Shown here one piece after another: positions 26,663 to 34,830 of a stretch of 64,000 nucleotides of DNA. Under the pieces are notes generated by a model. The model was given only the letters and a program-made list of their open reading frames with translations, ran no database searches and had not been told where the DNA came from. Made by a program: the position numbers and the translations under genes. Source of the stretch: Prevotella sp. GTDB taxonomy: Bacteria > Bacteroidota > Bacteroidia > Bacteroidales > Bacteroidaceae. The stretch covers positions 1 to 64,000 of the forward strand of contig JAFRPY010000046.1 in NCBI GenBank assembly GCA_017428925.1. Reading direction: 5' to 3'. Position 1 is the first letter of the stretch; every line of letters starts with the position of its first letter.

Positions 26663-27480
26663 TCAGTAAACCTTAGCCAACCATTCCGAGAAAAAGCGGT
26701 CGTAAACACGATAAATATTCTCCGACTGTGTCAGTAAGTCATTTTTCAGGAGCAGTTTTACGGCAGCCTGAACAGAACTGGCTGAAGCCAGATTATATTT
26801 CTTGATAAAAATTGCCGAGGTGATATTCTTGGCATTGCCTTCTTTTGCAATTGCCTGAAGAACGATTTTTTGTTTTGGGGGCAGGTTGGATAACAAGTCT
26901 GCATAGCTGCTTTCCTGGGCCATGATAACATTCCTCCGCGCTTCAGCTATCATGGACATCTGACACTCTTCACCTGCCGGTGTTAGGGCAAAGAGTTCGT
27001 TCATCAGCATTTGCGCAAACTATGTATAGCCGTCATAGTATTGCCATACGGTTTCCGCCACCTTAGGATCGAGTCGTTTACCTCGCTGCTCAAACAGTTT
27101 TACGGCAAAATCAGCATAGACGTTCATAGGTATTGGTTGTAAACCCATGCTGACAGCACTCTGATAGAACGGTTTGGATGGAGAATTGAACATATTGGTC
27201 ATCAGATGCCTTTTGCTCCCGGAGAAAATAAACTGCGAACGACGGCATTGCTGTATCTTGGTCCGCAGTAATGCTTCAACGTTTTTCTCACCATACTCTC
27301 CTATTTGCTGAAATTCATCGATTGCAATGATACAGGGTTTGTCTGCCTGGTTGATGTATTCGAAAATCTCGTCAAGTGTTGTTCCGGGGGGTTGTATGTC
27401 ACCGAGACCCAAGTCGAAAGTGGGCATTCCATTGATGGCATCAATAAAAATGTAGTATGGATAAACGATTTTTGTAAAAA
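26663..27480 (-). pseudogene. Relic of a second ATPase_2-type ATPase with an in-frame TAG
   Basis: The frame contains CIIAIDEFQQIGEYGEKN (Walker B), FSGSKRHLMTNMFNS and a C-terminal winged-helix-like part ending YRVYDRFFSEWLAKVY, matching the intact ATPase at 21.5 kb. The Walker A half is missing: the frame starts abruptly near KIVYPYYIFIDAIN. A TAG at 27020-27022 interrupts YYDGYT-stop-FAQMLMNEL, where homologues have Trp. The gene is therefore 5'-truncated and also carries a nonsense codon. Confidence 0.8.
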
Positions 27481-27514
27481 AAACGCTTGTTGCAATAAAC
27501 TTTTAAGGGCAAAT

Positions 27515-27546
27515 TTTGGTTGTTCTAATAAACTTTTATATCTTTG
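27515..27546 (+). promoter_or_regulatory. Orphan promoter with no intact gene downstream
   Basis: TTTG (27515-27518), 20 bp, TATCTTTG (27539-27546) is a full consensus promoter on the plus strand. It overlaps a direct repeat ending in AATAAACTTTTA (near 27495-27506 and 27527-27538). Downstream (27547-27730) lies only a short coding relic. Confidence 0.55.
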
Positions 27547-27631
27547 CGCTGGAAAGTGGTGAAATTCGTGACCATACTCCCGATTTTTATATAAAATTCA
27601 GGAGTACGCTCACAAAATTTAGGGGATTTAT

Positions 27632-27721
27632 GTACAAGAGAATGACGTGCTACCTATGCTCATCCGCCATTGTGACAACGAACGCTTAAGCAACCGCGAA
27701 AAGAAGAGAATAGGATTTTGA
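27632..27721 (+). pseudogene. Short 3' coding relic
   Basis: A 29-codon open stretch after a stop reads VQENDVLPMLIRHCDNERLS and continues NREKKRIGF before TGA. It has a coding-like composition but no start codon or domain. It may be the last part of a deleted gene. The source was not recognised. Confidence 0.3.
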
Positions 27722-27732
27722 TTTAACTTCCG

Positions 27733-29091
27733 TTATTTAGGCTCAATGACTTTATATTTACCGCTGAGGTGCATGAAAGCGAATAGGCGCAACAGCCCGT
27801 CATAATAGGCATCGAAATAGCCATCTGGGAAGGGCTCGTGCTTCATTTTCCATAAGGCATCGACAAATTCCTTGCGCTTTTCGTGATGGCACATGGCTGA
27901 GGCAGCTGCGGTAGTGGCGACGAGGCCAATGCTGTGACGAAGGGTTTTGGGATAGTTGCCTGCAGGAAGAATCTCGTTTCCTTCGGGCAGTGAACCGTCT
28001 TTCCGATACTGGTCAACAAAATCGTTGATGCCTTGGGAATAGAAGAAGTTTTGAATCCGCTCGCCATACTGTTCCTGCCACTCTTTGTCGGTACCGCTCC
28101 ATTCATAGTCGAGGGTGATGTTCATGGGCACGCGCCAAGAGTCGTAGCGGAAATTGTTGTTGCCATTACGACGTGGAGCACCCTCAGGACGCTGTGGCAT
28201 ACCCGGGAAACGCGGCATCTGCATCTCAGAGCCATCGAACTGGCACTGGTCGCCGTTCAGACCTGTCTTCTCGTCGATGCAATTATGCAGTAACTCGCGG
28301 CTCTTCTGGGCACATTCCATCCAAAATTCGCTGCGACCATCGTCGGCCCACTTTGCCCATACCTCGTAGAAGGCTGGAATGTGATAACTGGGATCGGTGA
28401 AGCGCTGACCGAAACCGTCGGGCGTAAAGGTAATGAGTTTCGTCTCAGGATCAATGAGATACATCTTTTGGGTGGCAGGTGTCTGCTGTTGGTTGGAAGC
28501 CTGTTTTCCGCCGAAACCTCCGAAGCCGCCGAATCCTGCGGGACGAGGCTCGGGTTTATATTCTTTAGGCTGTATGCAGTTCAGGATGTGCTGTGCCTCG
28601 GCCTTATAGTTGATGCCGCTGGCATTGCCCCACTGGTTGGAGGCGAAGATCAGTGCGGTGATGAAATACAATTCTCCGTCGGAGGCAGCGCCTGGGGAAT
28701 TACGGGTGCCGTCGGTCTTGCAACTCCAAGCGAAATAGCCCTCGCGGATACCATCTTGGTGTTGCATGTATTTCTTTGCCCAGCGCCATAGACGGTCGAA
28801 GATTTCTTTCTTATTCAGTTGCACGGCCACCATCATTCCGTATGACATACCTTCAGTGCGCACGTCGTTGTTCTTGACGTCGGAGATGTAGCCGAGTGAG
28901 TCGCCGACCTCGAAATATACCTTGTTGGGGCCGAAGAATACATCGTTGAACACCTCATTGAGTTTCGTATTTACCTCTGCTGGCGAATATCCCAGTTCAA
29001 CAAGCACATTGCGCACGTGAGGCTGAGAGAGAGCGGGTTGCCATTGCACAGCAACCATCAGACAAGCAATGATGATACTTTTCATATTCAT
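27733..29091 (-). CDS. Glycoside hydrolase family 8 enzyme with low-complexity insertions
   Basis: About 452 residues from ATG 29091 (29085 is equally possible), with a signal peptide (SIIIACLMVAVQWQPALSQ). The GH8 core shows VYFEVGDSLGYISDVKNNDVRTEGMSYGMM, whose Glu in RTEGMSYG is the general acid. SPGAASDGELYFITAL with the catalytic Asp region follows, and then LDYEWSGTDKEW. It resembles reducing-end xylose-releasing exo-oligoxylanases, so xylan breakdown is likely. Two loops are expanded: GFGGFGGFGG near 190 and a Pro/Arg/Asn-rich stretch near 300. No xylan-utilisation locus adjoins it. Confidence 0.9.
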   Translation of the reverse strand: MNMKSIIIACLMVAVQWQPALSQPHVRNVLVELGYSPAEVNTKLNEVFNDVFFGPNKVYFEVGDSLGYISDVKNNDVRTEGMSYGMMVAVQLNKKEIFDRLWRWAKKYMQHQDGIREGYFAWSCKTDGTRNSPGAASDGELYFITALIFASNQWGNASGINYKAEAQHILNCIQPKEYKPEPRPAGFGGFGGFGGKQASNQQQTPATQKMYLIDPETKLITFTPDGFGQRFTDPSYHIPAFYEVWAKWADDGRSEFWMECAQKSRELLHNCIDEKTGLNGDQCQFDGSEMQMPRFPGMPQRPEGAPRRNGNNNFRYDSWRVPMNITLDYEWSGTDKEWQEQYGERIQNFFYSQGINDFVDQYRKDGSLPEGNEILPAGNYPKTLRHSIGLVATTAAASAMCHHEKRKEFVDALWKMKHEPFPDGYFDAYYDGLLRLFAFMHLSGKYKVIEPK

Positions 29092-29127
29092 TTTCAATGA
29101 TGATGTTTTGATAGTGGAATTTGGTTG

Positions 29128-29135
29128 CAAATGTA
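29128..29135 (-). promoter_or_regulatory. -7 element of the GH8 gene
   Basis: TACATTTG on the minus strand, 37 bases before the GH8 start. No exact TTTG is at the right distance. The remaining 200 bases up to 29331 show no gene. Confidence 0.4.
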
Positions 29136-29331
29136 CGCATATTAAGTCAGAAACCCTTTCCTCATTGTGTCAATTGTTTTGCTGGAAGTGTCACAAACCT
29201 TGGATGTTCTCATGGAAAGACAGACCATGATTCTTCAAAAATTGCCCATTTCATCGATAAAATCCATTATCGAAGAGATGGACTCGATAGAGAATTTGTC
29301 TGTTATGAACAAATGATAAGGATTTAGTTTT

Positions 29332-30102
29332 TTACAATTGGCTCTCGCCTTCTACGTATTCTTCGAGCAACAGGTGTTCGCCGTCCCAGACGACGTAGGT
29401 GAACTGCCAAATCCAGTCGCCGATGATCATCATGCGAGTTTTGCGCGTCAGCATCAAGTCAAGCTCGATGTGACGGTGTCCGTAAATGAAGTAGTCGATT
29501 TCGGAATGCTCTTTCATGTATTTCTTGGTGTAGAGCACCAGGTATTCTTTGTCTTCGCCCATATAGGCAGGTTCTTTGCCGTCGGCGCGTTTCAGCCGGG
29601 AGCGCTTGGCCCACGACAGACCAAACTTCATGGCCCAGCTTTGGGGAATGAAGTGGGTAAAGAGCCATTGGCAGGTCTTGTTGTGGAAGATGCCGCGAAT
29701 AAACTGGAAACTGCGGTTGGGGTCGCCCAACCCGTCGCCGTGTGCTAAATAGAACACCTTATTATATAGTTCTACCGTCTCGGGTTTCTTGTGCACAATG
29801 ACACCGCATTCTTCTTCCAGGTAGCCGTACATCCAGATGTCGTGGTTGCCGGTGAAATAGTGAACCTCAACACCCATGTCGGCCAGTTCAGACAGTTTCC
29901 CGAGGAAGCGCGTGTAGCCTTTGGGTACGGTGTAGCGCCATTCGTACCAGAAGTCAAACATGTCGCCTAACAGATACACGGCAGCAGCCTTTTCCTTGAT
30001 GTTATCAAGAAAACGCACCAACCGGCGCTCCTGCATCCTGCCGTGGTCGATGGCCCATGAGCCCAGGTGGGCGTCAGATAATATGTAGATGTTTTTTTTC
30101 AT
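29332..30102 (-). CDS. lpxH: UDP-2,3-diacylglucosamine diphosphatase, LpxH-like
   Basis: A calcineurin-fold phosphoesterase expected to cleave UDP-2,3-diacylglucosamine to lipid X in lipid A synthesis. The metal-binding motifs appear in order: SDAHLG (9-14), LGDMFDFW (45-52), GNHDIWMYG (about 90-98), AHGDGLGDP (about 119-127) and YGHRH (about 208-212). The 256-residue length and the SFQFIRGIFHNK segment fit Bacteroidota LpxH homologues. It is two bases from the SufT-like gene. Confidence 0.88.
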   Translation of the reverse strand: MKKNIYILSDAHLGSWAIDHGRMQERRLVRFLDNIKEKAAAVYLLGDMFDFWYEWRYTVPKGYTRFLGKLSELADMGVEVHYFTGNHDIWMYGYLEEECGVIVHKKPETVELYNKVFYLAHGDGLGDPNRSFQFIRGIFHNKTCQWLFTHFIPQSWAMKFGLSWAKRSRLKRADGKEPAYMGEDKEYLVLYTKKYMKEHSEIDYFIYGHRHIELDLMLTRKTRMMIIGDWIWQFTYVVWDGEHLLLEEYVEGESQL

Positions 30103-30104
30103 AA

Positions 30105-30425
30105 TCAGTCAAATCCCAACTCTATCCGTGCTTCTTCGCTCATCATGCTCTGGTCCCACATGGGTTCGAACACCAGATTCACGTTGGCTGTCTTTACGCC
30201 TTCAACGCTTTCCACCTTCGTGCGAACGTCTTCAAGGATGAAGTCGGCGGCAGGGCAGGACGGGGCCGTGAAGGTCATGTCCATGTCGAGGGTGCCGTCT
30301 TCCTGCATGTTGATTTTGTATATCATGCCCAAGTCGTAGATGTTGACGGGTATTTCGGGGTCGTATACTGTCTTAAGCACGTCAACAATGCGTTCCTCGA
30401 TAAGTGTCTTTTCCTCTTGTGTCAT
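30105..30425 (-). CDS. MIP18/DUF59-family Fe-S assembly protein, SufT-like
   Basis: A 106-residue single-domain MIP18 (DUF59) protein: VLKTVYDPEIPVNIYDLGMIYKI holds the conserved DPE motif (about 20-22), and MTFTAPSCPAADFILEDV holds the conserved Cys of the SCP segment. Such proteins (SufT, PaaD-like) help mature iron-sulfur proteins. It is the first gene of a two-gene unit with the LpxH-like gene. Confidence 0.92.
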   Translation of the reverse strand: MTQEEKTLIEERIVDVLKTVYDPEIPVNIYDLGMIYKINMQEDGTLDMDMTFTAPSCPAADFILEDVRTKVESVEGVKTANVNLVFEPMWDQSMMSEEARIELGFD

Positions 30426-30502
30426 CTTTATTGTTTTTATTTGCAGGCAAAGTTAGTGCAAAAAAACGATTCAACGAAGAGAAAGTATAATTATTTTCAT
30501 TT

Positions 30503-31996
30503 TCAATTAATTCTTACCACACGGAATCCGACATTGGCATAGCCAAGGGATCCGTTGCGGCTGTCGTCGGAGTATTCCGACCGGCATTGGTCGCGATTGC
30601 TGTCCCAGGCTCCGCCCTTTACGATGTACTCTCCTGTAGTGGTCAGTGTTGATGTCCACTCCCAACAGTTTCCCCAGAAATCGATTCCGCCACAGTTGCC
30701 TGTAGTCTGTGCGTAAGCATCGACAGCCGTCAGACCGTTTTCTACAAAGTTGCTGTTCATGTTGACATCCTTGGGCATGTGTCCTGCCGCCAATATCCAC
30801 TCATACTCTGAAGGCAAGCGATAGTTGTGTTTCGGATCCTGCGAACTCAGCCAGTCACAATAGCCCATGGCCTCTTGATAACTTATGTTCACGGCGGGAT
30901 AGTCGTCCTGTCCTGCCGTATAGACAAAGTCCGCCTTGTACGCCTTATATTCAGCATTGGAAACGGGTGCATAGCCAATATAGGCATTCTCCTCCCATGC
31001 ACCTTTCAGCACACACCATCGGTCGTTTGTATCATCGTCCTTACGCGAGTCTATCAGACTTAGGAACCTCTGCCAGAGCCGTTCCTCGCGGTTGGTAACC
31101 ATCTCGCTTACAATCTCTTCCATTTCGTCGATAAGCGATTGATGGTGAGCTTCGCGTTCGAGTTCACGTAGTTTTGCTTTCTTACGTGCTACCACTTTGT
31201 CGTAGCGTACACCCATCTGGTCGTATAGTGCCTGGTAGTTCTCGTCGGTGGGGTTCTGCTTGTACACCCCTAACAGTTCCTTGGTTTTCTTGTCTAACTC
31301 AGGCCGTTCTTCCTCTACCAATGGTGCATCGGGGTCGTCAAACTCCAGTTCGCTCTCGTCGAGGTCGGGCGGTGTGATATATTTCCCCTCCTCAGTCACC
31401 TGATGTACACCGAAGTAGTGCGCCACCTTTCCGTCCTTGAATATCGACAGCCGATAGCCACCGTAGAGGTCGCAGGGAAATGTTGTTACCACGTAGTCAT
31501 TACCAGACTGTAGCGTCGAGCCATCAAGAGCCTTATAAGTGATGATTGACTTGTCCTTGTTGCCAGCGATGCCGTATGCATCCACGCTTTCCACCTCCAC
31601 ATGTGTCACACCTTCCATTTGGAAGTTCAGACGGATGCCGCTGATGGATGATACGAACAGCTGATGGTTTGACGGGCTTTTATCAATGCTTCCTGCGTCA
31701 GCCCACTGCTCATCGGCAATGGTAATGGTTGGTGATTCTTCACCGTAAGTCACGTTAACGGTATTGTCCGACTTCTTGCCGCGAGCCGTCACTGCCATTT
31801 CGTCGATGTCGCCTGTAGTAAGTTCATTGCCCATGATGGTCAATGTCGAGCCATTGTTGCTATAGGACATTTCACCCGTCAAGGCTGTCGGGAACTGATA
31901 CGTCACGCAGCCTACTTTCACGTTTAGCGTTTGCGTCTGGGCCATTGTCGCTATTGTCAGTACGAGGACCGTTATGAGTGTATATACCTTTTTCAT
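30503..31996 (-). CDS. Secreted protein with a formylglycine-generating-enzyme-fold domain
   Basis: The 497-residue protein has a signal peptide (MKKVYTLITVLVLTIATMAQ) and a beta-rich N-terminal region (about 20-215). An acidic linker (about 216-250) and a helical charged part (about 250-330) follow. The C-terminal FGE/sulfatase-modifying-factor fold has VNISYQEAMGYCDWLS, RLPSEYEWILAAG, GNCWEWTST, KGGAWDSNRDQCRSEY and GFRVVRIN. The paired Cys of true FGE is not evident, so it is probably a binding or structural variant. It overlaps the preceding gene by four bases. Confidence 0.8.
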   Translation of the reverse strand: MKKVYTLITVLVLTIATMAQTQTLNVKVGCVTYQFPTALTGEMSYSNNGSTLTIMGNELTTGDIDEMAVTARGKKSDNTVNVTYGEESPTITIADEQWADAGSIDKSPSNHQLFVSSISGIRLNFQMEGVTHVEVESVDAYGIAGNKDKSIITYKALDGSTLQSGNDYVVTTFPCDLYGGYRLSIFKDGKVAHYFGVHQVTEEGKYITPPDLDESELEFDDPDAPLVEEERPELDKKTKELLGVYKQNPTDENYQALYDQMGVRYDKVVARKKAKLRELEREAHHQSLIDEMEEIVSEMVTNREERLWQRFLSLIDSRKDDDTNDRWCVLKGAWEENAYIGYAPVSNAEYKAYKADFVYTAGQDDYPAVNISYQEAMGYCDWLSSQDPKHNYRLPSEYEWILAAGHMPKDVNMNSNFVENGLTAVDAYAQTTGNCGGIDFWGNCWEWTSTLTTTGEYIVKGGAWDSNRDQCRSEYSDDSRNGSLGYANVGFRVVRIN

Positions 31997-32370
31997 TTTA
32001 CTGCCAGTTTATGAGTCCCGTGATTCGTCTTTACGATATATACCTGTCCGCTACGCATCTGCTCTTTCGTCAACTCATTTCCTTGAAGGTCGTAGATGGC
32101 GGTAGCAAATTCTTCACTCTTCATTCTTAACTCTTCACTTATACTTGTTGTCTCGTCTGACGTTGAGAAGTACATCTTCTTCAGGTTATCGAGTGTGAAC
32201 GTCTGCTTTCCCGCCGTCAGCGTCGTACTGCTGAAGGTCATTGTAAGCGACTCTACAGGAACGGATATCCACACTCCCTCCGTTGTCTCAAAGGTCAGAT
32301 ATTGATAGCCCTCGGCACTCATCGTCAGTGTCACTACCCAAGTCATGAGCATTACTGTTAGTCGTCTCAT
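31993..32370 (-). CDS. Small secreted protein with a T9SS-like C-terminal region
   Basis: A 125-residue protein from ATG 32370, with a signal peptide (MRRLTVMLMTWVVTLTMSAEG) and a short domain around VWISVPVESLTMTFSSTTL. The C-terminal region AIYDLQGNELTKEQMRSGQVY, ending in THKLAVK, resembles the T9SS/Por-type sorting domain of Prevotella. Between them lies SEELRMKSEEFAT, encoded by the same repeat tract found in murF. The overlap with the FGE-fold gene implies coupling. Confidence 0.7.
   Translation of the reverse strand: MRRLTVMLMTWVVTLTMSAEGYQYLTFETTEGVWISVPVESLTMTFSSTTLTAGKQTFTLDNLKKMYFSTSDETTSISEELRMKSEEFATAIYDLQGNELTKEQMRSGQVYIVKTNHGTHKLAVK
32109..32140 (-). repeat. GAGTTAAGAATGAAGAG tract in a secreted protein gene
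   Basis: Near copy of the murF tract; translated as SEELRMKSEEF just before the C-terminal sorting-like region. Confidence 0.7.
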
Positions 32371-32456
32371 ATTATCTTTGTTTCGCTTGTTGTATATTAG
32401 TAAAATCTGAGAAAATGTAGATAGTAAGAAATGCAATTTTCCTGTCCTTGAACAGT

Positions 32457-32487
32457 GATGCCTGTCGTCAGGAGGGCGACAAGCATC
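32457..32487. terminator. Hairpin after the Spy-like gene
   Basis: GATGCCTGTCG pairs with CGACAAGCATC (one mismatch) around a purine-rich loop, between two minus-strand genes. A T run is present only on the plus side, so termination of the sigma operon is uncertain. Confidence 0.4.
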
Positions 32488-32507
32488 AGGTTTTGTTCTT
32501 TATAAGA

Positions 32508-32996
32508 CTATTTGTTTTGAAAGGTTCTACGATGGGTTCTTGTCCCCGTGGTGCTGCCTTGGCGGTGGTGATGGCGGGCCAGCCGACGTATGGCTCGATG
32601 TTCCAGTTCGTAGGCACGCTCAATCTGCTTCTGAGTGAGGAACTTTGAGTACTCCTTGTAGTACTTCTCCCTTATTTTCAGAATCTTCTCACTTTGCTCA
32701 AAGCGAGCCTTGATAGCCTGTTCACTCTCGGCCTCACTGGCTCCAGAACTTGAATGCCGGCGTACTCGGGGCCCCAGAGCCCACACCTCCTGCTGGTATG
32801 CCTTGTAGGTGGCGACATACTTCTGCGTTGTGGCATCGTCGAGGGCCATTTCGTGAGCGATGTGAAGGGCTTGCTTCTCGGCCAGCTCTTCGCGGCTTAT
32901 GCGCTGTTTCTTACTTTGGTCGTCTTGTGCAGAGAGGTTCATGCTCACTGCCAGCATTGCGATGGTCAATACCATCATGGAAAAAATCTTTTTCAT
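32508..32996 (-). CDS. Periplasmic Spy/CpxP-like protein
   Basis: The 162-residue protein has a cleavable signal peptide (MKKIFSMMVLTIAMLAVSMNLSAQ). It is largely helical, with EMALDDATTQKYVATYKAYQ, ILKIREKYYKEYSKFLTQKQ and ending in a His/Arg-rich tail (RAIRRLARHHHRQGS). The KFLTQKQ segment resembles the LTxxQ motif of Spy/CpxP/CnrX proteins. It is the third gene after the ECF sigma factor and anti-sigma genes, an arrangement reminiscent of metal- or stress-sensing CnrYXH-type sets. The sensor role is inferred from that. Confidence 0.7.
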   Translation of the reverse strand: MKKIFSMMVLTIAMLAVSMNLSAQDDQSKKQRISREELAEKQALHIAHEMALDDATTQKYVATYKAYQQEVWALGPRVRRHSSSGASEAESEQAIKARFEQSEKILKIREKYYKEYSKFLTQKQIERAYELEHRAIRRLARHHHRQGSTTGTRTHRRTFQNK

Positions 32997-33008
32997 GTTT
33001 GTCTGGTT

Positions 33009-33389
33009 TTATGGGTTCATGAATAAATCGTCTTCTTCATATACCTGTATCAGGAAATCCTGATCATCCGTTGAGAGGTTGTTGAAAGCCATTTCTACGG
33101 ATTCGAAGTCACCCGTATTATTCTTGGGAAGCAAAGGCTTCACGACTAAGAACAATGCGACGGCGGCAGCGACTGCCCATAAGAGCCGTCTCCAACCTTT
33201 ACTAAGGAAGGGTTGTCTGATTATGTGAGGCTGTTGAGAGGTTGTGGAATGCTCTAAATTGACCTCTTCTCTTTGGGAGGGAGTTGCGAAGGCTTTCTCC
33301 ATTATGTCTTCTTCGAACTTGTCGAAGAACCCGTCGGGCACGTTGTATGGCATTCGTTTGCCTATCTGTTCAAAATCAAATTTTTTCAT
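33009..33389 (-). CDS. Single-pass membrane protein, likely anti-sigma factor
   Basis: The 126-residue protein has a cytoplasmic N-terminal part with YNVPDGFFDKFEEDIMEKA. One transmembrane helix (RRLLWAVAAAVALFLVVKPLL, about 67-87) and a short acidic periplasmic tail follow. It has the layout of a membrane anti-sigma factor, although no zinc-binding HxxxCxxC motif is visible. The gene lies four bases after the ECF sigma gene. The assignment rests mainly on context. Confidence 0.7.
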   Translation of the reverse strand: MKKFDFEQIGKRMPYNVPDGFFDKFEEDIMEKAFATPSQREEVNLEHSTTSQQPHIIRQPFLSKGWRRLLWAVAAAVALFLVVKPLLPKNNTGDFESVEMAFNNLSTDDQDFLIQVYEEDDLFMNP

Positions 33390-33393
33390 ATCT

Positions 33394-33936
33394 TTAGTCG
33401 TTATTGTTCATATATCTAATTATTTTCTCTTTGGCCAAGTGGTAGTTCATCTTGGCACTGGCTGCCGTAGAGCCTGTTACCTCTGCAATCTCGTCGTATG
33501 ACATTTCGTCGTAGTAGCGCAGGTTGAAGGTAAGTTGCTGTTTAGCAGGCAAGTGGAGTATGGCCTTCTGTAGCCGTGTAGCTATCACATCACTACTATT
33601 GTAGTAGACGTCATCCTTCGCGCTCAGTATGTCGGCAGTCACATCGTCAAGCGAGAGTATTGTGGCGTTTTTATATTTACCTAACAGTCGCAGTGCTTCG
33701 TTGGTTGCAATACGGAATAGCCATGCTTTAAAGGAATTTTCCTCTCTGTATTGACCAAATGAGCGGAAGATTCGGATGAAAGTCTCCTGTGCGGCATCCT
33801 GTGCATCATTGTGACTGACCACCAATCGACGGATATGCCAATAGATAGGTTCCTTATAGCTTGTCATCAGCAGTAGGAATCCTCTCTCTGAATCTTCTCG
33901 CATTTCACGGATAATATCTTTGTCGTTTTCGGCCAT
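33394..33936 (-). CDS. ECF RNA polymerase sigma factor
   Basis: A 180-residue sigma-70 family ECF factor from ATG 33936. The upstream part of the frame lacks sigma homology. Region 2 covers YWHIRRLVVSHNDAQDAAQETFIRIFRSF and KAWLFRIATNEAL. Region 4 covers LPAKQQLTFNLRYYDEMSYDEIAEVTG with the DNA-contacting helix (STAASAKMNYHLAKEKI). It heads a set with a putative membrane anti-sigma and a Spy-like periplasmic protein, so envelope stress control is likely. Confidence 0.93.
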   Translation of the reverse strand: MAENDKDIIREMREDSERGFLLLMTSYKEPIYWHIRRLVVSHNDAQDAAQETFIRIFRSFGQYREENSFKAWLFRIATNEALRLLGKYKNATILSLDDVTADILSAKDDVYYNSSDVIATRLQKAILHLPAKQQLTFNLRYYDEMSYDEIAEVTGSTAASAKMNYHLAKEKIIRYMNNND

Positions 33937-34127
33937 TTTCAGGGGTATAAATGTTTTGTTCGTTAAGATTTCTTTTAATGACGTTCTGTTATTAAGACCT
34001 GCTAAATATGGGGAAGTAAAATTTAAGGGGGAAAATTTTTTCTTGCATACATAAAAGAAAGCACAAGAGGACAACCCACTTGTATTTAGCAAGTGGCAAT
34101 CGGTTTTCTGGAAAAGTGAAGGACAGG

Positions 34128-34820
34128 CTACAGCCTTCCCTTTTCTCGGTAGGAATAGTAGTTGCCGTCGGTTACGATGACATGGTCGAGCAGATAGAGC
34201 CGCATCAGTTCACAAGCTTTTCTCACGCGTTCCGTCAGTCGGTCGTCTTCCTTGCTCGGATGAGTGTTGCCCGACGGGTGGTTATGACAGAAGGCCACAA
34301 TCGTGGCGTTGTTCAGCAGGGCTTCTTTCACAATAACTCTCACGTCGACAAGTGTTTCAGTGATGCCGCCGTGGGATAAGCGTTCTGCCTTGATGAGTTT
34401 GTAGTTCTGATTCATCAGGATAATCCACGCCTCCTCGGTGTCCAGGTCTTGCATCATGGGGCGCATGTATTCATAAATGGCCTGTGGAGAGCCCAAGTCC
34501 TTCCTTTCCTGAACTTTTTCCAACTGTCGGCGCTTGCCCAGTTCACAGGCGGCCAGAATACTGATGGCCTTGGCCGGTCCCATGCCATTGTATTGTTGCA
34601 GTTCGCGGATGCTCATTTTACCTAACTGGTTCAGATTGTTCTCGCAATCGTTGAGGATTCTTTTCATCAGGTCGACGGCACTTTCCTTAGGAGAGCCTGA
34701 ACCGATGAGAATAGCCATCAACTCGGCGTTGGTGAGCGCTCCGGCTCCCAGCCGCATCAGTTTTTCGCGCGGTCGGTCTTCCTCTGCCCACTGGTTAATG
34801 TTCAGTTTTTCTTCGCTCAT
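34128..34820 (-). CDS. radC: RadC-family JAB-domain protein
   Basis: The 230-residue protein has an N-terminal HhH region (LGAGALTNAELMAILIGSG, ELQQYNGMGPAKAISILAACELGKR). The C-terminal JAB/MPN+ domain carries the metal motif AFCHNHPSGNTHPSKEDD. Despite the name, a DNA-repair role is not established; homologues are often mobile-element associated, but this copy sits in a core operon with efp and a glycosyltransferase. Length and motifs are complete. Confidence 0.95.
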   Translation of the reverse strand: MSEEKLNINQWAEEDRPREKLMRLGAGALTNAELMAILIGSGSPKESAVDLMKRILNDCENNLNQLGKMSIRELQQYNGMGPAKAISILAACELGKRRQLEKVQERKDLGSPQAIYEYMRPMMQDLDTEEAWIILMNQNYKLIKAERLSHGGITETLVDVRVIVKEALLNNATIVAFCHNHPSGNTHPSKEDDRLTERVRKACELMRLYLLDHVIVTDGNYYSYREKGRL

Positions 34821-34830
34821 AACCCTTCAC

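Noticed and set aside
24758-27480. TAG reassignment to an amino acid
   Set aside because: TAG ends the intact PASTA-domain gene at 37697 and no suppressor tRNA is seen in the window; decay explains both interruptions.
34076-34096. Terminator hairpin CCACTTG/CAAGTGG downstream of radC
   Set aside because: The stem is perfect but short and has no T run on either strand, so it is not called.
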